64,000 bases of DNA, from assembly GCA_030531025.1 (NCBI GenBank), contig JAUMTV010000005.1, forward strand, positions 3,327 to 67,326, given 5' to 3'. Position numbers and translations under genes: made by a program. This document shows positions 33,779 through 43,114 of this stretch, piece after piece; the first letter of the stretch is position 1; the number at the start of each line of letters is the position of its first letter. The notes beneath the pieces were generated by a model. That model made no database searches. It saw only the letters and a program-made list of their open reading frames with translations, and had not been told where the DNA came from. The DNA is from Turicibacter sp. GTDB taxonomy: Bacteria; Bacillota; Bacilli; MOL361; Turicibacteraceae.

Positions 33779-33798
33779 AAATCTACCCCTTATATGAT

Positions 33799-34452
33799 TT
33801 AAGCCTTTGTTTGGAATTGTGCCTCTAATCGATAGATTGGCTGTCCCTTTGCACTAAATTTTTGTTCATACTCAGTCATGACATTCCACTCTAAATCTTC
33901 ACGTTGATGTAGATCAAGTGCAACATCACGCAATGCCATTCCATACTCAGTAACACTAACTAATGAATATTCAAATAATAAACGATTGTCTGTTTTAAAA
34001 CAAACATAACCTTCAGGAATCGTAATATGTTCATATAACTTTAAGAAGTTTTCATGCGTTAAACGGCGTTTAGCATGACGTGGCTTTGGCCATGGATCTG
34101 AGAAGTTTAAATAAACTCCTTCGACTTCATTTTCAGCAAAAATATCTGTCAAATCTTGAGCATCAATTTTTAATAATTTTAAGTTAGGCAATTCTCCTGC
34201 TTCTAGAACTTTCTCAAGGGCACGTACCATGACTGAATCAAACTTTTCAATTCCAATAAAGTTTAAATGTGGATTTTTTTGTGCCATTCCAATGATGAAT
34301 TGCCCTTTTCCCATTCCAACTTCAATGTATAATGGCTGCTCTTTTTCAAACACAGACTGCCAATTTCCTTTTAATGATTCTCCATTAGGAATTACAATTT
34401 CCGGATGAGCTGCAATTGTTTCAGCTGCACCTTTTACTTTTCTTAAACGCAT
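33799..34452 (-). CDS. trmB: tRNA (guanine-N7)-methyltransferase
   Basis: 217 residues. SAM-binding loop YIEVGMGKGQFIIGMA, then NFIGIEKFDSVMVRAL, VYLNFSDPWPKPRHAKRRLT (the signature of the family) and FKTDNRLLFEYSL. Methylates G46 in the variable loop of tRNAs. Complete. AGCGGTGAT precedes the ATG. First gene of the unit running to sftA. Confidence 0.96.
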   Translation of the reverse strand: MRLRKVKGAAETIAAHPEIVIPNGESLKGNWQSVFEKEQPLYIEVGMGKGQFIIGMAQKNPHLNFIGIEKFDSVMVRALEKVLEAGELPNLKLLKIDAQDLTDIFAENEVEGVYLNFSDPWPKPRHAKRRLTHENFLKLYEHITIPEGYVCFKTDNRLLFEYSLVSVTEYGMALRDVALDLHQREDLEWNVMTEYEQKFSAKGQPIYRLEAQFQTKA

Positions 34453-34593
34453 ACTATCACCGCTGCCTTTCTCATATGTCTAAATCGAAATCATTCGACA
34501 GATTTTACAATTTTAAGATCATTTTTTATACGACTGCTATTGTATCATAACTTTAATAAATTGTGAATGAAAGCTATCACTTCATACCTTTAT

Positions 34594-34621
34594 AAAAAGA
34601 TCATCTTAAACAGACGATCTT
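34594..34621 (-). terminator. Terminator after the PHP gene
   Basis: AAAGATC / GATCTTT with inner TCT / AGA pairing and one mismatch; T-run in the minus-strand direction. Confidence 0.65.
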
Positions 34622-34626
34622 TAATC

Positions 34627-35418
34627 CTATTTAAACGGCAGTGTCTCCATAATGAGTGTTCCAAATGGACGATTAGGGCCATACGTGTGATGAAAATCTG
34701 ATCCTGTTGTTTGAATTAGGTGATACTGCCTGATTAAATCATCAATGATTTTATAATCTTCTTCTTGATGATCTGGATGATATTTTTCAATGCCATCTAA
34801 ACCAACTGTGACAAGTTCAGGAATTAAATCATATGTTTTTGATTGACCTGGATGAGCCATCACAGCGATTCCATGATCCGCTTTAATCGCTTTAACCGCA
34901 TCTTCCGCACTGACGTATGTAATCACACGATCACAAATGCCACCCTTTTTAAATAGCGGCTTGAGCTCTTCTTTAGTATAACCCTTACTTGTTAATACAT
35001 CAAAAATATGTTGTTTATACCAAGCGGTTGAGTCTTTTGCTTTTCTAGCTACCTCATCCATTGTCAAATCATATCCAGCTTGTATAAGCTGTTTTACTTG
35101 CCATTTCGTATTCGCATCACGACGTGCATTAACTGGATCCACTAATGCCTTAATATGTTTTGCATCTAAATTAAAGTTATAGCCAAGAATATGAGTTTTC
35201 TTTTGGCGTTTAAAGTCATAAGCACTAATTTCGATACCTGGAATCACGTGAACACCAATCTGTCTACCAAGTTCTATTGCTTCTTGTAAACCGACCACTG
35301 TATCATGATTCGTTATCGCAACATGAGTTAGCCCACGTTCTTTGGCGAGTAATAACGTATCTTTAGTACTTAATGAACTATCTGAAATAGTTGTATGAAT
35401 ATGCAAGTCAACTCTCAC
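34627..35418 (-). CDS. PHP-domain phosphoesterase (TrpH/RNase AM-like)
   Basis: 263 residues. Four PHP metal motifs: DLHIHTTISDS at the start, ITNHDTVVG, IPGIEIS, and late GSDFHH; AHPG lies in between. These correspond to the bacterial 5'-nucleotidase/exonuclease group represented by YciV (TrpH, RNase AM), which trims short oligonucleotides or dephosphorylates nucleoside 3',5'-bisphosphates. The start is a GTG with GAGGTGGAG. It follows the pseudouridine synthase gene by 38 bp. Confidence 0.85.
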   Translation of the reverse strand: MRVDLHIHTTISDSSLSTKDTLLLAKERGLTHVAITNHDTVVGLQEAIELGRQIGVHVIPGIEISAYDFKRQKKTHILGYNFNLDAKHIKALVDPVNARRDANTKWQVKQLIQAGYDLTMDEVARKAKDSTAWYKQHIFDVLTSKGYTKEELKPLFKKGGICDRVITYVSAEDAVKAIKADHGIAVMAHPGQSKTYDLIPELVTVGLDGIEKYHPDHQEEDYKIIDDLIRQYHLIQTTGSDFHHTYGPNRPFGTLIMETLPFK

Positions 35419-35456
35419 TCTAACTCCACCTCATCTTCTTACATCAACTTCTTATC

Positions 35457-36191
35457 TTAATGGGTCGCCTCTGCTTTTAAACAAGCTAATTCTTCTTCTG
35501 TTAATTCACGATATTCACCTAATGCGAGTGTTTCATCTAACTGTAATGATCCTATTGCTAAGCGTTTTAAATAGACAACTTTACATCCTACGCTAGCAAA
35601 CATTCGCTTAACTTGATGGAATTTTCCTTCGGTAATACAAATCTCTACAGCCGTTAAATCATTGACTGTACCTATAACTTTTACCTTTGCTGGTTTAGTA
35701 ACAAAGGCCTCATTATTCCCATCTAAAATTTCTACACCCAATTCTAATTGCTTCATTGATGACTCTGTTAATTCACCGCTAATATGGGCAATATAACGTT
35801 TAAAAACATCTTTTTTCGGTGAAATAATTTCATGAGCTAACTTGCCATCATTCGTTAAAAGAACTAACCCTTCAGTATCACGATCAAGACGTCCTGCGGG
35901 TGCAACATCAAACATTAAATAATAATCATCTAACAAATCAATAACGGTACGGTAATCACGATCACGTGTAGCACTTAAACAATTCTGAGGTTTATTCATC
36001 ATTAAGTACACAAATTCACGATATTCAACAATCTCATCAAATACAGTAACCACTTGTTGACTTAAGTCAACTTTCTGCTTCGCATCTTTTACAACGACGC
36101 CATCTACTTTAACGACTTTAGACTTTAATAGTTTTTTTACTTCTGTACGTGTTCCATATCCCGTATGAGCTAATAATTTATCTAAACGCAA
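35457..36191 (-). CDS. rRNA small-subunit pseudouridine synthase (RsuA family)
   Basis: About 244 residues. S4 RNA-binding domain at the start (RLDKLLAHTGYGTRTEVKKLL), then the catalytic PAGRLDRDTEGLVLLTNDG with the active-site Asp, and EGKFHQVKRMFASVGCKVVYLKR. This is the RsuA/YtzG group that modifies 16S rRNA (position 516 in E. coli). I place the start at the TTG at 36191, giving MRLDKLLAH as in relatives: GGAGGA lies at the right distance, whereas the upstream TTG overlaps it. Confidence 0.92.
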   Translation of the reverse strand: MRLDKLLAHTGYGTRTEVKKLLKSKVVKVDGVVVKDAKQKVDLSQQVVTVFDEIVEYREFVYLMMNKPQNCLSATRDRDYRTVIDLLDDYYLMFDVAPAGRLDRDTEGLVLLTNDGKLAHEIISPKKDVFKRYIAHISGELTESSMKQLELGVEILDGNNEAFVTKPAKVKVIGTVNDLTAVEICITEGKFHQVKRMFASVGCKVVYLKRLAIGSLQLDETLALGEYRELTEEELACLKAEATH

Positions 36192-36297
36192 CGTTTGTTC
36201 CTCCAATTTTATCTAAAACTTTTTAAACAAAAATATCATAACACAATCAGGGCACCTTTCATAGTATATAGTAGCAATAGAAAGGAGGGCTTCGCCC

Positions 36298-37512
36298 ATG
36301 TTTGGCAAACATAAAAAACAAAAGTCAAAAACGCCTATTGAGGAAATGGAGCAATTTTATTTAAATCAATTTTTAAATAATACCAAAAACCCTCCGCAAG
36401 GCTATAATGGCATGTCTCCACTTGGACCAAGCTTTAATCAAATGATGGGACCTAATACGAGTGCGGGTCCTCAATTTCAAGGTCGAAATGGAGGAATGAC
36501 ATCAATAGGAGGACTTAATTCCATGATGAATAATAATTTTAATCCAGCTCAAATGCCAATGGCAAATAATAATATGAATCCGAATCAACCCTCAATGATG
36601 AACAATCCTTATCCGACAATGAATACTAATCCTATGATGAGTAACAACCCAAATCCTAACTACTATCCCATGATGGACAACACTTATCCGCAACCTCAAA
36701 TGATGAATAACGGAACCAACGCTCCCTACTCTATGATGAACAACAATTTAAATTCTAATCAAATGCCAATGATAAATAACGGTGGAAATCCTAATTCATA
36801 TCCAATAGCAAAGAATCCATTCAATCCAAATTCTATGGTTAATAATAATCCTTATTCTATGCCAACTAACAACTTTAACCCAAATCAGGTTCCTAATTAC
36901 GAACCTAATACAAATCCCTATCAAATGACTAATAACAATTATAATCAACTACCACAACCGTCTTTAATTAATGAAAATTTAAGTGCTAATATTGGTGCAG
37001 AACCATCAGGCAACGAATCATTTCCTGGGCAATTTTCGTTTAATGATTTTTCTTATACCCCTACACCACAAGATGCTCTTCCTGATTTAACTCCATCTCT
37101 TGAAGATTTAACTAGAACTAATATTTTATCTAATCAATATTTCCGACCTAATCCTTATTCAGCAGGTAGTGACGTCCAACAAGACATTCAGGACAATACA
37201 TCTAAAACGACCTATAAACATCCATCTTTGACACCAACTAATGCAGTAGGTGCTTCAAATCCTAATATTGCAACTTATTCAGTAGACCCAGCTGTTCCAT
37301 CACCACCGCCACCAACTAATGCAATTATGGCAGCGGGACAAGGATATGCTAACAATCAAATGCCTGCAGCAATGAACCCTTCTGCTAATTACTCTATGAC
37401 AAACACAGCTAATGTCGATGTTTTTGATGTTAAAAACAAAGTAGATAATATTAATATTCGTCTCCGTAAAGTGGAAAGCTACCTTGGATTTAGACCAGAA
37501 ACAACAATTTAA
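36298..37512 (+). CDS. Asn/Met/Pro-rich low-complexity protein
   Basis: 404 residues, no known domain. A basic N-terminus (MFGKHKKQKSK) and short helix (PIEEMEQFYLNQFL) are followed by about 300 residues dominated by Asn, Met, Pro, Gln and Tyr, with repeats such as SMMNN, NNNF-NP and NPYSM. The last 35 residues (VFDVKNKVDNINIRLRKVESYLGF) form a coiled coil. No signal peptide. This composition recalls spore coat or prion-like self-associating proteins, and the organism forms spores, but no coat family is recognised. AGAAAGGAGG precedes the ATG. Confidence 0.7.
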   Translation: MFGKHKKQKSKTPIEEMEQFYLNQFLNNTKNPPQGYNGMSPLGPSFNQMMGPNTSAGPQFQGRNGGMTSIGGLNSMMNNNFNPAQMPMANNNMNPNQPSMMNNPYPTMNTNPMMSNNPNPNYYPMMDNTYPQPQMMNNGTNAPYSMMNNNLNSNQMPMINNGGNPNSYPIAKNPFNPNSMVNNNPYSMPTNNFNPNQVPNYEPNTNPYQMTNNNYNQLPQPSLINENLSANIGAEPSGNESFPGQFSFNDFSYTPTPQDALPDLTPSLEDLTRTNILSNQYFRPNPYSAGSDVQQDIQDNTSKTTYKHPSLTPTNAVGASNPNIATYSVDPAVPSPPPPTNAIMAAGQGYANNQMPAAMNPSANYSMTNTANVDVFDVKNKVDNINIRLRKVESYLGFRPETTI

Positions 37513-37538
37513 AAAAGCCGCTTATCGGCGGCTTTTTT
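37511..37538. terminator. Bidirectional terminator between convergent genes
   Basis: GCCGC / GCGGC stem flanked by A6 and T6 runs, overlapping both stop codons. Confidence 0.9.
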
Positions 37539-37938
37539 ATTCATAATATTGTGGACCTATTTGATTTTTATATTCCTTTAGAATACTTTGCTTATATAAT
37601 TCATTTACTTCTCTTTCAATAGCTTTTTTTTGATCAGGTGTCAGTAACTCTTCAATATCATCAATAATTTCACAAACGATTTTTAAAGCCGCATCATAAT
37701 CAATTAAAGCCTCTTTTTGAGGGAGAGAATCAACTGTGCTAATCACTGGTTCAGTCTCCTCAACGTAATCAGATAACCATAACTTTACATGATCAGTTAA
37801 CCTCATTGCTGCCGTAGCAAGCAGTGAAATATTTTGTTGAGCTTGATCTGTCAATTGAACTTTCGGTCGTAGACCGCCAATACACAAAAAGCCAATCACA
37901 CTAAATCCTAACATAAAACAAATTAATGCGCGCTTCAT
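37537..37938 (-). CDS. Hypothetical exported helical protein
   Basis: 133 residues. N-terminal signal or anchor (MKRALICFMLGFSVIGFLCIGG), with a cysteine at position 19 whose context is not a standard lipobox. The rest is helical and acidic (QQNISLLATAAMRLTDHVKLWL; ALKIVCEIIDDIEELLTPDQKK). Not recognised. It follows the flippase gene by 45 bp and is probably in its operon. Confidence 0.6.
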   Translation of the reverse strand: MKRALICFMLGFSVIGFLCIGGLRPKVQLTDQAQQNISLLATAAMRLTDHVKLWLSDYVEETEPVISTVDSLPQKEALIDYDAALKIVCEIIDDIEELLTPDQKKAIEREVNELYKQSILKEYKNQIGPQYYE

Positions 37939-37983
37939 CCCATCACCTTCAAACTAAGCTAGTTGTATAGGGATAGTATTACC

Positions 37984-39630
37984 TTAACGACGACGAAGTA
38001 TGCGCTCTTTAAATCGCTTAGGTGAAAATTTTAATCCAAATAAAGCCGTAATTAAATCAAAATACCAAGCTAAACCAAAGTAGATGATGATTCCGATAAA
38101 TCCGGCAATCGCCACATAGAAATATGATAATAAGTGGTGTGCATTATAGTCCATAAATAAATTAAGTACAAGCTTCACTACAACAACTACGAATGCCATA
38201 ATTCCTGTAAAAACAAAAATAGCAACTAATCGGCGAAGTAACTGTGAGACTTTAAATCCAGTTTGACGCTTAATAATAATTAAGCTCATCGTAATACAGA
38301 ATGTATATGCAATCATCGTTGCTAATGTCGCACCATCTGTTTTAAAAATTGGGATTAATAAAACATTTCCAAAATATTTAATCACTAATGAAATAACTAA
38401 GAAAATAATCCCATACCATTGTTTACCGATCCCTTGTAAAATGGCAGTTACAATACTATAAAGCGCCATAAATAACCCAAGTAATGAACCTAATCTAAAA
38501 ATATCTCCACCCATTTGGTTATAACCCGGTGTCGCTGAATTAAAGAACATAATATAAATCGGTTCTGACAATAAGGCCATACCAACAACTGCAGGAACTG
38601 TGATAAAACATGTTAATTGAATGGCTAGTACTAAATTTTTACGAACAGCTTTTAGATTCCCTGCTGTTAAATGATGCGTTAACTCTGGAATTAACGGTTG
38701 TCCAAATGAAATCGCAAACGAAACAGGAATCATGATAATTTTATATAACGATCCCGCATACATCCCATATGAATCCTCAACAAGCACTCCATTTAATCCA
38801 CTCAATAACATATAGTGATTATACGTTGTTTGATCGACAATTTGGAATAAGTTTGTTGCTAATCCTAAAATCGCAAAAGGGATTGCATATGAAATTAATT
38901 CGGCAAATAAATTACCATAATTTCGTGGTTCATGCGGAACTGATTGTTTTAGTAATTGGTTATATTGCTTAACATTTTTAATCCAATAGTAATATAAAAT
39001 TAAAAACGCGGTAATTCCAGCTAAAAATGCTGAAAATACTGAAAACCCAACAGCCTCTTTTGTTGTTCCACCTTGAATGTTAATAATATAATATGATCCA
39101 GCTAAAATAAAAATAATACGTACCACTTGTTCAACAAATTGCGAAACAGATGTTGGGACCATATTTTGGTTTCCTTGAAAGAAACCTCTAAAGATTGCCA
39201 TGACAGGGATAATTAACAATGCAAAGCTAATCGTTTGAATTGCCATTGTAACATCCTCAACCGTATTAGCTAATGCTTCTTCCCCACCTAATACCACTTG
39301 AGCATACCACGGTGCTAAATTATACATCGTTAAAAACCCAATGATTCCTAAGGCTATCATGAACCATATAGCATATCTAAACATTTTTCTTGCAGTATCA
39401 TACTCTCCCGCTGCATTATATTTTGATACAAATTTCGCAATCCCAACTGGAATTCCGAGTGTTGATAAACTGATAAACAGTGCATATGGCGTATAAGCAT
39501 AATTATAAAGCGCCATTCCTGATGTCCCAACTAATTGTTGAAACGGGATTACATAGAGAATTCCAAGAAACTTGGTGGCAAACATACTAATGCTTAAAAT
39601 CATTGCCCCCTTTAAGAAACGATTCCCCAT
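37984..39630 (-). CDS. MOP-superfamily lipid flippase (YtgP/MurJ/SpoVB type)
   Basis: 548 residues, 14 predicted helices. FLKGAMILSISMFATKFLGILYVIPF and LYNYAYTPYALFISLSTLGIPVGIAKFVSKYNAAGEY are typical of the YtgP branch of the MVF/polysaccharide-flippase family; FRGFFQGNQNMVPTSVSQFVEQVVRI is the central motif. Bacillus YtgP is a MurJ-type lipid II flippase; SpoVB is the sporulation paralogue. Which role applies here is not decidable, but the nearby rsuA-type gene matches the ytgP-ytzG neighbourhood. The ribosome site is weak. Confidence 0.88.
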   Translation of the reverse strand: MGNRFLKGAMILSISMFATKFLGILYVIPFQQLVGTSGMALYNYAYTPYALFISLSTLGIPVGIAKFVSKYNAAGEYDTARKMFRYAIWFMIALGIIGFLTMYNLAPWYAQVVLGGEEALANTVEDVTMAIQTISFALLIIPVMAIFRGFFQGNQNMVPTSVSQFVEQVVRIIFILAGSYYIINIQGGTTKEAVGFSVFSAFLAGITAFLILYYYWIKNVKQYNQLLKQSVPHEPRNYGNLFAELISYAIPFAILGLATNLFQIVDQTTYNHYMLLSGLNGVLVEDSYGMYAGSLYKIIMIPVSFAISFGQPLIPELTHHLTAGNLKAVRKNLVLAIQLTCFITVPAVVGMALLSEPIYIMFFNSATPGYNQMGGDIFRLGSLLGLFMALYSIVTAILQGIGKQWYGIIFLVISLVIKYFGNVLLIPIFKTDGATLATMIAYTFCITMSLIIIKRQTGFKVSQLLRRLVAIFVFTGIMAFVVVVVKLVLNLFMDYNAHHLLSYFYVAIAGFIGIIIYFGLAWYFDLITALFGLKFSPKRFKERILRRR

Positions 39631-39938
39631 ATCTTCAACCTACTTTCTTTTCTTAACACCGCTTGTTCATACGGTTTCACCTTACTATTTTACTATAAGT
39701 CAACAAACTTTCCAAATAAATTTCAAAACAGGCGACTTATGTCTTTTTATCTTATGAATGAAAATGCAATCTAATTTTCACTCAAATAAAAAATAAACTG
39801 ATTAGTTCATCCTTTTTGGAGCTAATACACTTCCTTAGTATATGTTGTTGTTTTTAAAAATATCAATCGATAAAATGATGTATAACTTCTAATAAACGTG
39901 AAAAACTATAACGAAAGCAATTTTATGAGGTGATGACC
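39631..39938. other. Divergent intergenic region between the flippase and sspI
   Basis: AT-rich, no gene. Two promoters are expected. Before sspI a TGTATA-like hexamer and a CTATAA-like hexamer about 19 bp apart could be a forespore sigma-G-type promoter, but the match is weak. Confidence 0.4.
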
Positions 39939-40157
39939 ATGAACTTCGATTTAAGAAAAGCAGTTATTGCAAACTTAGATGATTCAAACTATGATGAAAT
40001 CCGTGAAACAATCATTGATGCCATTGAATCAGGTGAAGAAAAAACCCTTCCAGGACTTGGAGTTATATTTGAAATTCTTTGGAATGGGAGCAACGATTCT
40101 GAAAAAGAAACAATGGTTTCACGTATTACTGAATGCTTAAAACCAAAAGCATTATAA
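39939..40157 (+). CDS. sspI: Small acid-soluble spore protein I
   Basis: 72 residues: MNFDLRKAVIANL, AIESGEEKTLPGLGVIFEILW and C-terminal LKPKAL align directly with Bacillus SspI (LRHAVIAN...SGEEKMLPGLGVLFE). A minor SASP packaged in the spore core and made in the forespore. The ATG at 39939 has GAGGTGATG upstream; in-frame GTG and ATG codons just before would overlap that site. Its presence shows the organism can sporulate. Confidence 0.95.
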   Translation: MNFDLRKAVIANLDDSNYDEIRETIIDAIESGEEKTLPGLGVIFEILWNGSNDSEKETMVSRITECLKPKAL

Positions 40158-40189
40158 TAAAAAAAGTAGAGACAGCTCTCTACTTTTTT
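40158..40189 (+). terminator. Intrinsic terminator after sspI
   Basis: A7-GTAGAGA / TCTCTAC-T8 with a four-base loop, starting at the stop codon. Confidence 0.9.
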
Positions 40190-40832
40190 TATGCCCTCAA
40201 ATTAATTACTTTTATATATAGAAAGAGTAAATGACTTGACTTAAGAATATTTCATTTTTTATGAACTAATAATTATCAGTTTCTCTACACTGTTATTCTT
40301 ACATAAACCCTAATTATCCTTAATTAGATGACCAATCTTTGAATTTAATATTTATAAGAAACCCTCTATTCGCTTTTATTAACAATCTTCACCTACCTTA
40401 GTTATAGTTAAATTATCATTTCTGCTTTAAGTCCTACTTCATACTTCATATAAAATCAATACGATAACCTTTTCAATCAGATTCACAACTCTTAACCGAA
40501 AATTAACAGAATTTTAATCTTTTCTTAACAAAAGTCGACATTCTAGCAAAAAAGGCTCTATAAAAGCGTTTATATTTTCTTATTTTTAATCTTTCTCACT
40601 GAAGATTTTAGTGAATTTATCAAAAGCCTCTAATAGAAGATGAATTTTTATTTTGAATATGTATAATAATTATTTGTAGCTATTTCTACTAAATTTTTCT
40701 AATTGATTTTATACTACATCGTTGCTACAATGACAGATGGACTATTTTTAGATTCACATTATGGAAATAATTGTAAACCAAACTCTTTGAGTCCACTCAA
40801 ACTCATACAGCATTTATTTATGGGGGTTAAAC
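40190..40832. other. Long AT-rich leader region with a Pho-box-like array
   Basis: 643 bp without a gene on either strand. The notable content is the TTAACA array at 40492-40530. A CTATAAAA stretch at about 40558-40565 could be the -10. That leaves a leader of roughly 260 nt before the LTA-synthase-like gene, in which I see no known riboswitch. Confidence 0.6.
40492..40530 (+). promoter_or_regulatory. Four-repeat PhoP-type box
   Basis: TTAACC, TTAACA, TTAATC and TTAACA start at 40492, 40503, 40514 and 40525: exactly 11 bp apart with 5-bp spacers. This is the Bacillus PhoP consensus architecture (TTAACA-like hexamers separated by about 5 bp). It lies upstream of the LTA-synthase-like gene. 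Confidence 0.65.
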
Positions 40833-42953
40833 ATGAAAGAATTTGCGAAAAAGTATTTATATAACTATTATTTTCTTTGTATTGCGGCTGCTTTTTTCAT
40901 CAATTTTTCAATTGAATGTTTTAGTCGTCACTCGATTGTGGCAGCACTACAATATCTTATTCATTCACCAATCATATTTACTTACAACGTCTTACTTATC
41001 TTAGTTACTTTATCTGTTGTTTTATTAGTTAGACGCAAGCTCTTTGTCTTTACAACAATTTCAGTCATTTGGTTGGCTGGTGGGATTACAAATGGAATTG
41101 TCTTAAATAATCGTGTAACACCTTTTACAGCCAATGAATTAAAGCTAATTTCATCAACGTTTGATATTTTAGAAAAATACTTCACTAAATTTGAAATAGG
41201 TTTAATTATTGTTGGAATCTCAATTGCAATAATTGGTGTTATTATTTCTTTCTTTAAAGCACCAAAATCTAAAAATAAAGTCAATTATAAAAAAGCAATT
41301 CCTTTGTTTGCAGCAAGCGTGCTAAGCTTTGTTCTCTTAACACAAGGAGCTTTAAAAGCGAATATTATTTCTGATTACTTTGGAAATGTTGCCTTTGCTT
41401 ATCTTGACTATGGATTCCCTTACTGTTTTACAAATACTTTATTAAATACAGGAATTAAACGTCCGATTAATTACACAAAAGCAAATATTGATCAATTAGC
41501 ACAGTCTTTAGTCGATGCAGACGAATCTCCTGAATTAGATAGTTCAAATTTAGTAGCAAGTAATGACAATACGTTAGTTCCACAAAAACAAGCGCCAAAT
41601 ATTATCATGCTTCAACTAGAATCATTTTTTGATCCTACTTATATGAAAGACTTAGAATTTTCAGAAGATCCAATCCCTAACTTCAGAAAATTAAAAGAAG
41701 AATTTTCATCTGGATTTTTACGTGTTCCTTCTGTAGGTGCTGGAACAGCTAATACAGAATTTGAAATTATTACAGGGATGAATCTTGAATTCTTTGGTGC
41801 CGGTGAATATCCTTACAAAACAATCTTACGAAAAACGACTGCCGAAAGTCTTAACTTTGACTTAAAAGATTTAGGTTATTCAACACATGCAATTCATAAT
41901 AATAAAGGAACCTTCTATACTCGTCAAAAAGTATTTAAAATGTTAGGATTTGATACATTCACTTCGATTGAATATATGAATATTGAAGAAACAACACCAC
42001 TTGGTTGGGCAAAAGATAAATATTTAACAAAACCAATTTTAGACGCCTTAAGCTCAACAGAAGGTCAAGATTTTATTTATACGATTTCTGTTCAAGGACA
42101 TGGTGATTACCCTTCAACACCGATTGAAAATCACTCTAAAATTACTGTCTCAGGTTTAGATAATGTTGATCGCCTCACTTCATTTGAGTACTTTACAAAT
42201 GAAGTTTATGAGATGGATCGATTTGTTGGTGAATTGATTAATGCTTTATCTTTAATTAATGAAAATACCGTACTCATCATGTATGGGGATCATTTACCGA
42301 CACTAGGAATTGAAGATGCTGAACTTTCAAATGGCGACATTTTCCAAACAGAATATGTGATTTGGAATAACTTTGGATTAGAAAAGCAAGACGCTGATAT
42401 TGAAGCTTATCAATTAGGTGCCCATGTTTTAAACCAATTAGATATTCATCATGGAACGTTAATCAACTATCATCAACAACATCAAGAATCAGCTGATTAT
42501 TTAGACAACTTGAAGTTATTACAATATGATATGTTATATGGTGAACGTTATATTTACGGCGGAATGACCCCATATGAGCCAACAAAAATGCAAATGGGTG
42601 TTAACGAAATCTTAATTTCCGATGTTTATAATGATGATGAAGGAAACTTAATTGTTAAAGGACAAAACTTCACTGACTATAGTCGTGTTAAAATTAATGA
42701 CTCAGCTCATGAGACAACTTATATCGATCCAACTACTTTAAAGGTCTCTGACTATACATTAAATGAAACAGATACGTTTGCAATTCAACAAGTGACGGTC
42801 ACTAATCATGTCTTAAGTACTTCAGCTAACTTCAGCTTAAGTCAAGATGAAGACAATCCATTATATGATCAAGGATTTGAAGAAGGCTATATTGCTGGTT
42901 ATCAAGCAGCAATTGAAGCACTTAAACAACAGACAGGTGAAATCGTAGAATAA
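40833..42953 (+). CDS. LTA-synthase-family sulfatase-fold membrane protein
   Basis: 706 residues. Five N-terminal helices (about 10-190) anchor an extracellular alkaline-phosphatase/sulfatase domain: PNIIMLQLESFFDP (metal site), GAGTANTEFEIITGM with the catalytic Thr, FYTRQKVFKMLGFDTF, ISVQGHGDYP and YGDHLPTLGI. This matches LtaS/YqgS-type glycerolphosphate polymerases or related phosphoglycerol transferases. A C-terminal extension of about 110 residues (LISDVYNDDEGNLIVKGQNFTDYSRVKIN) looks like an Ig/IPT-type beta domain not found in LtaS. The upstream Pho-box-like array suggests phosphate control of teichoic-acid-type polymer synthesis. Confidence 0.87.
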   Translation: MKEFAKKYLYNYYFLCIAAAFFINFSIECFSRHSIVAALQYLIHSPIIFTYNVLLILVTLSVVLLVRRKLFVFTTISVIWLAGGITNGIVLNNRVTPFTANELKLISSTFDILEKYFTKFEIGLIIVGISIAIIGVIISFFKAPKSKNKVNYKKAIPLFAASVLSFVLLTQGALKANIISDYFGNVAFAYLDYGFPYCFTNTLLNTGIKRPINYTKANIDQLAQSLVDADESPELDSSNLVASNDNTLVPQKQAPNIIMLQLESFFDPTYMKDLEFSEDPIPNFRKLKEEFSSGFLRVPSVGAGTANTEFEIITGMNLEFFGAGEYPYKTILRKTTAESLNFDLKDLGYSTHAIHNNKGTFYTRQKVFKMLGFDTFTSIEYMNIEETTPLGWAKDKYLTKPILDALSSTEGQDFIYTISVQGHGDYPSTPIENHSKITVSGLDNVDRLTSFEYFTNEVYEMDRFVGELINALSLINENTVLIMYGDHLPTLGIEDAELSNGDIFQTEYVIWNNFGLEKQDADIEAYQLGAHVLNQLDIHHGTLINYHQQHQESADYLDNLKLLQYDMLYGERYIYGGMTPYEPTKMQMGVNEILISDVYNDDEGNLIVKGQNFTDYSRVKINDSAHETTYIDPTTLKVSDYTLNETDTFAIQQVTVTNHVLSTSANFSLSQDEDNPLYDQGFEEGYIAGYQAAIEALKQQTGEIVE

Positions 42954-42979
42954 AAAAGCCCAAACAGGGCTTTTTTTTT
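42952..42979 (+). terminator. Intrinsic terminator
   Basis: AAAAAAGCCC / GGGCTTTTTT with a five-base loop, at the stop codon of the LTA-synthase-like gene. Confidence 0.9.
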
Positions 42980-43114
42980 ACACCAAAATTATACATCACA
43001 ATGAATTGCTTTTTAGTTAGGTTAGCAGTAGAATTAGGATAAACAAATAATACCTAATATTTTACTTCTTTTGTTCATATACTTTAACTGATAATAAAAA
43101 ACAGGAGTGGTTTC

